Below, one piece after another: positions 4,906 to 5,131 of a stretch of DNA of 5,131 nucleotides. The position numbers and the translations under genes are program-made. Below the pieces are notes generated by a model that made no database searches, was not told where the DNA came from, and saw only the letters and a list, made by a program, of their open reading frames with translations. Position 1 is the stretch's first letter, and each line of letters starts with the position of its first letter. This stretch comes from Gammaproteobacteria bacterium (GTDB lineage Bacteria > Pseudomonadota > Gammaproteobacteria > Methylococcales > Methylomonadaceae): positions 1 through 5,131 of the forward strand of contig JAJRWJ010000435.1 in assembly GCA_024276805.1 (NCBI GenBank), in the 5' to 3' direction.

Positions 4906-5026
4906 TGGTCATAACAAGCCGCGAAAACCATCCATCCCTGGCCGGTACAAGTGCAGGCCTGCGCCATGACACCGCGGCATTGCCGGCCGGACAATTGCCC
5001 ATCGTTTAGCATCGCCACCACCCAGC

Positions 5027-5032
5027 AAGGAG
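5027..5032 (+). promoter_or_regulatory. Ribosome binding site of the AsmA-like gene
   Basis: AAGGAG, 6 nt before the ATG at 5039. It supports this frame as a real gene start despite the window edge. Confidence 0.8.
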
Positions 5033-5038
5033 ACATTT

Positions 5039-5131
5039 ATGGCCAAGCTGTTAAAAATCATTTTCGCTGTACTTTCGGCGCTGATTTTACTCATTGTCAT
5101 TGCCGCCGTGCTCTTGCCAATGATCATCGAC
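5039..5131 (+). CDS. Probable AsmA-family protein, N-terminus only
   Basis: Only the first 31 codons are in the window. They encode two lysines (MAKLLK), a long hydrophobic segment (about residues 7-28: IIFAVLSALILLIVIAAVLL) and then PMIID at the edge. This is an uncleaved signal-anchor pattern. AsmA-family proteins of gammaproteobacteria commonly start this way, with an inner-membrane anchor ending in L-P-x-x-I-D before a periplasmic domain thought to take part in phospholipid transport or outer-membrane assembly. The good Shine-Dalgarno supports the start. The family call rests on the N-terminus alone, so another anchored envelope protein is possible. Confidence 0.6.
   Translation, partial: MAKLLKIIFAVLSALILLIVIAAVLLPMIID

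Larger units (their letters stand above)
4695..5038. other. Intergenic region upstream of the AsmA-like gene
   Basis: These 344 bp contain two adjacent small hairpins followed by a T-run (4745-4800), a degenerate repeat fragment (4844-4876), a strong palindrome (4878-4905) and the ribosome site at 5027-5032. I see no credible gene: the open frames at 4820-5127 on the minus strand are out-of-frame readings through the repeat. No convincing promoter for the AsmA-like gene was identified. Confidence 0.6.

Noticed and set aside
4820..5127. Overlapping minus-strand open frames of 60-72 codons
   Set aside because: They run through the degenerate repeat and palindrome and, in part, antisense to the AsmA-like start; none has a supporting ribosome site or family pattern.

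Overview
The window looks like chromosomal DNA of a gammaproteobacterium. The evidence is proteobacterial-type YicC and Gmk side by side, a peroxiredoxin close to those I remember from gammaproteobacteria, and the start of an AsmA-like gene. The AP2-like protein resembles proteins I recall from methanotrophs and sulfur oxidisers, so a Methylococcales-like host is possible, but the sequence alone does not settle it.

Layout. Positions 2-898 (minus) hold a compact soluble Ser/Thr protein kinase. Only 45 bp separate it from the divergent yicC-gmk pair (944-2437, plus), which encodes an RNA-processing protein and guanylate kinase. After gmk, the rpoZ-spoT genes that often follow in gammaproteobacteria are absent. 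An accessory segment comes instead: a 97-bp triple-hairpin repeat (2462-2558), a minus-strand gene for a basic protein with two AP2-like modules (2554-3063), a structured intergenic stretch, and a second, shortened copy of the repeat (3245-3328). Next are a peroxiredoxin gene (3505-4110, plus) whose expected peroxidatic cysteine is a serine, a hairpin terminator between convergent genes, and a small membrane protein gene (4184-4459, minus). The long intergenic region 4460-5038 holds a third repeat copy in inverse orientation (4598-4694), a degenerate fragment of a fourth (4844-4876) and several other hairpins. An AsmA-like gene begins at 5039 and runs off the window.

The main unexplained structure is the repeat. 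Each full copy consists of three abutting hairpins of 33, 33 and 31 nt. The first two each have a 13-bp stem and a 7-nt loop. Several base pairs change in a compensatory way between copies, so the fold appears to be what is preserved. Two same-orientation copies bracket the AP2-like gene, and its stop codon lies inside one of them. This suggests, but does not prove, a link between the protein and the repeat.

The conserved genes belong to housekeeping functions: nucleotide metabolism, RNA turnover, peroxide defence and envelope. The kinase and the AP2-like gene are the probable regulatory or accessory parts. No RNA gene, CRISPR array or complete insertion sequence was seen.
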